Both the position numbers and the translations under genes were made by a program. A stretch of 64,000 bases of DNA from an uncultured Massilia sp. (lineage in GTDB: Bacteria > Pseudomonadota > Gammaproteobacteria > Burkholderiales > Burkholderiaceae_D): contig CAJYXO010000049.1 of the NCBI GenBank assembly GCA_913778765.1, forward strand, positions 40,366 through 104,365, read 5' to 3'. This document shows, piece by piece, positions 62,799 through 64,000 of the stretch (position 1 is the stretch's first letter; every line of letters begins with the position of its first letter). The notes under the pieces were generated by a model. The model worked only from the letters and a program-made list of their open reading frames with translations, was not told the origin of the DNA and did not search any database.

Positions 62799-62828
62799 AA
62801 AAAAGCCCACGGTTGGGGAACCGTGGGC
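62799..62828 (-). terminator. Terminator-type hairpin in the Spy leader, possible attenuator
   Basis: Minus strand: GCCCACGGTT, a 4-nt loop, AACCGTGGGC, then TTTTTT, ending 20 nt before the Spy-like ATG. No room remains for a promoter between it and the start codon, so the message must read through it. It could also end the upstream epimerase transcript. Confidence 0.75.
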
Positions 62829-62906
62829 AAAGACCACTTCAAGAGTGGAGAGAGAGAGAAAAACTGAGAACAACTATAGGTTTCGGCCCTCTCGCTCGCT
62901 TGGACT

Positions 62907-62953
62907 CTTACAAATACTTACCGGGTGCTGTACCGGGGCCTACATGGATTTAC
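62907..62953. promoter_or_regulatory. CpxR/OmpR-like direct-repeat pair
   Basis: Minus strand: GTAAG-N5-GTAAG (62907-62921) and GTAAA-N5-GTAGG (62939-62953). Both have the 10-bp half-site period of CpxR (GTAAA-N5-GTAAA), and their starts are 32 bp apart, about three helical turns. They lie upstream of the Spy-like gene, a typical Cpx-regulated type. Confidence 0.5.
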
Positions 62954-63000
62954 AAGTTCGCTGACATCGTAAAGACGACGGCGCCAAAAACGTCGTTCCG

Positions 63001-63048
63001 GCTGCCCTAAAACGTCATTCCCGCTGCCCTAAAACGTCATTCCCGCGA
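63001..63048. repeat. Short tandem repeat
   Basis: Two adjacent copies of a roughly 23-bp unit containing GCTGCCCTAAAACGTCATTC; a third degenerate unit (AACGTCGTTCCG) precedes them. They run directly into the inverted repeat at 63035-63112. Confidence 0.7.
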
Positions 63049-63112
63049 AGGCGGGAATCCAAGTTCTGCGATCTGCAGGCAAGCCTGGATTCCCGCCTGC
63101 GCGGGAATGACG
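63035..63112. repeat. dRS3-like inverted repeat
   Basis: CGTCATTCCCGCGAAGGCGG (then GAATCCA) on the left and its near-exact reverse complement, ending GGGAATGACG, on the right enclose 24 bp. Each arm is itself an ATTCCC-N-GGGAAT unit, as in dRS3-type repeats of betaproteobacteria. More degenerate GGGAATGACGG-type copies follow to 63160. Confidence 0.8.
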
Positions 63113-63175
63113 GGTAAAACGCCGGGAATGACGGGGTGAAACGCCGGGAATAACGGCCGAAGCCGACTCAGCCAA

Positions 63176-64000
63176 TCAACGCTGCTGCTGCCGGCGCTCC
63201 GGAATCAGGTCCTTCGCATCGACCAGGTTGTCCTTGTACGAATCGAAGATCTTGGCCAGCGCATCGCGCATGTTGACTTGCGGGCTCCAGCCCAGTTCCG
63301 ACACGGTATTCTCGATCTTCGGCACGCGGTTCTGCACGTCCTGGTAGCCGGTGCCGTAGTAAGCGCCCGAGCTGGTTTCGACCAGCTTGACGTCCTTGGC
63401 GGTGCCGCGGTATTCCGGGTACTCGGCCGCCAGTTCCAGCATCATGTTGGCCAGCTCGCGGATCGAATAATTGTTCGACGGGTTGCCGATGTTGTAGATC
63501 TTGCCGGTGGCAGCGCCGTCCTTGTTGTCGATGATGCGCATCAGCGCGTCGATGCCGTCGTCGACGTAGGTGAAGGAGCGCTTCTGGGCGCCGCCGTCGA
63601 CCAGCTGGATCGGCTCACCGCGCACGATGTGGCCCAGGAACTGGGTCAGCACGCGCGACGAACCTTCCTTCGGGGTGTGGATCGAATCGAGGCCGGCGCC
63701 GATCCAGTTGAACGGGCGGAACAGGGTGAAATTCAGGCCTTCCATGCCGTAGCCCCAGATCACGCGGTCCATCAGCTGCTTCGAGCAGGCATAGATCCAG
63801 CGCGGCTTGTTGATCGGGCCGTAGACCAGTTCCGAGTTCTCCGGGTCGAATTCGTCGTCGTGGCACATGCCGTACACTTCCGACGTCGACGGGAACACCA
63901 GGTGTTTCTTGTACTTGGCGGCCGAGCGCACGATCGGCAGGTTGGCTTCGAAGTCCAGTTCGAACACCTTGAGCGGCGCCTGGACGTAGGTCGAGGGCGT
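63176..64000 (-). CDS. Bifunctional UDP-4-keto-pentose/UDP-xylose synthase type SDR, 5' end missing
   Basis: The C-terminal 274 residues of an extended SDR enzyme; the start lies beyond the right edge. PSTSEVYGMCHDDEFDPENS, the Y-x3-K of WIYACSKQLMDRVIWGYG, and FNWIGAGLDSIHTPKEGSSRV match the decarboxylase half of ArnA and the free-standing UDP-glucuronate decarboxylases of Ralstonia-type bacteria. These convert UDP-GlcA to UDP-4-keto-pentose or UDP-xylose. The conserved RSFTYVDDGIDAL follows. It could be part of a lipid A or pentose-sugar operon outside the window. Confidence 0.88.
   Translation of the reverse strand, partial: TPSTYVQAPLKVFELDFEANLPIVRSAAKYKKHLVFPSTSEVYGMCHDDEFDPENSELVYGPINKPRWIYACSKQLMDRVIWGYGMEGLNFTLFRPFNWIGAGLDSIHTPKEGSSRVLTQFLGHIVRGEPIQLVDGGAQKRSFTYVDDGIDALMRIIDNKDGAATGKIYNIGNPSNNYSIRELANMMLELAAEYPEYRGTAKDVKLVETSSGAYYGTGYQDVQNRVPKIENTVSELGWSPQVNMRDALAKIFDSYKDNLVDAKDLIPERRQQQR

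Overview
The window is a high-GC chromosomal segment, most likely from a betaproteobacterium of the Massilia / Oxalobacteraceae type. This rests on an exosortase A (XrtA/PEP-CTERM) exopolysaccharide locus with the gene order typical of Burkholderiales, ATGA-coupled GC-rich genes, a tRNA-Arg(CCG) and a dRS3-like intergenic repeat. The genus is an inference; the family assignments rest on motifs read in the proteins.

Left edge (1-8.5 kb): a coupled plus-strand trio (FeeM-like N-acyltransferase, ThiF/E1-like enzyme, nitroreductase-like protein) ends at a strong terminator. The minus strand then carries, in order of transcription, a polysaccharide export lipoprotein, a Tat-type exported protein with a GYWK-HP-WP motif, a PqqD-like protein, an HprK-related kinase, an uncharacterised nucleotidyltransferase, a GAF protein and the PEP-CTERM protein PepA. 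Two sigma-54 promoters lie in front of pepA and the GYWK gene. Each has the same upstream 17-bp element TGTAAA-N5-TCGACA, so both are probably controlled by the PrsK/PrsR system encoded at 37-41 kb.

Core EPS/exosortase operon (9-27 kb, plus): chain-length protein, tyrosine autokinase, outer-membrane barrel, ATPase, polysaccharide deacetylase, several glycosyltransferases, XrtA fused to EpsI, AsnB-like amidotransferase, O-ligase, a second deacetylase and another glycosyltransferase. A flippase lies convergent at 27-28.4 kb.

Accessory chemistry (28.5-35.8 kb): PLP decarboxylase, acyl-CoA ligase, DegT-type aminotransferase, GNAT protein, acyl carrier protein and a fused double alpha/beta hydrolase. 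These look like a carrier-protein pathway making a small amine or acyl group for the matrix.

Regulation and precursors (35.8-47 kb, mostly minus): tviB and tviC make UDP-GlcNAcA and UDP-GalNAcA, followed by the initiating sugar transferase, prsK, prsR and a beta-helix protein. A putative glycosyltransferase and a FemAB-like protein lie beyond.

Right part (47-64 kb): a di-haem cytochrome c, tRNA-Arg(CCG), and an accessory stretch with an asparagine-synthase-like protein lacking Cys2, a RIFT-barrel lipoprotein, a beta-helix protein and an acyltransferase. Next come three tandem M13 metallopeptidases, a Spy/CpxP-like protein behind a leader terminator with CpxR-like repeats, a dRS3-like repeat and the 3' end of a UDP-glucuronate decarboxylase-type gene. 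Together the window encodes synthesis, export, remodelling, anchoring and regulation of an extracellular matrix.
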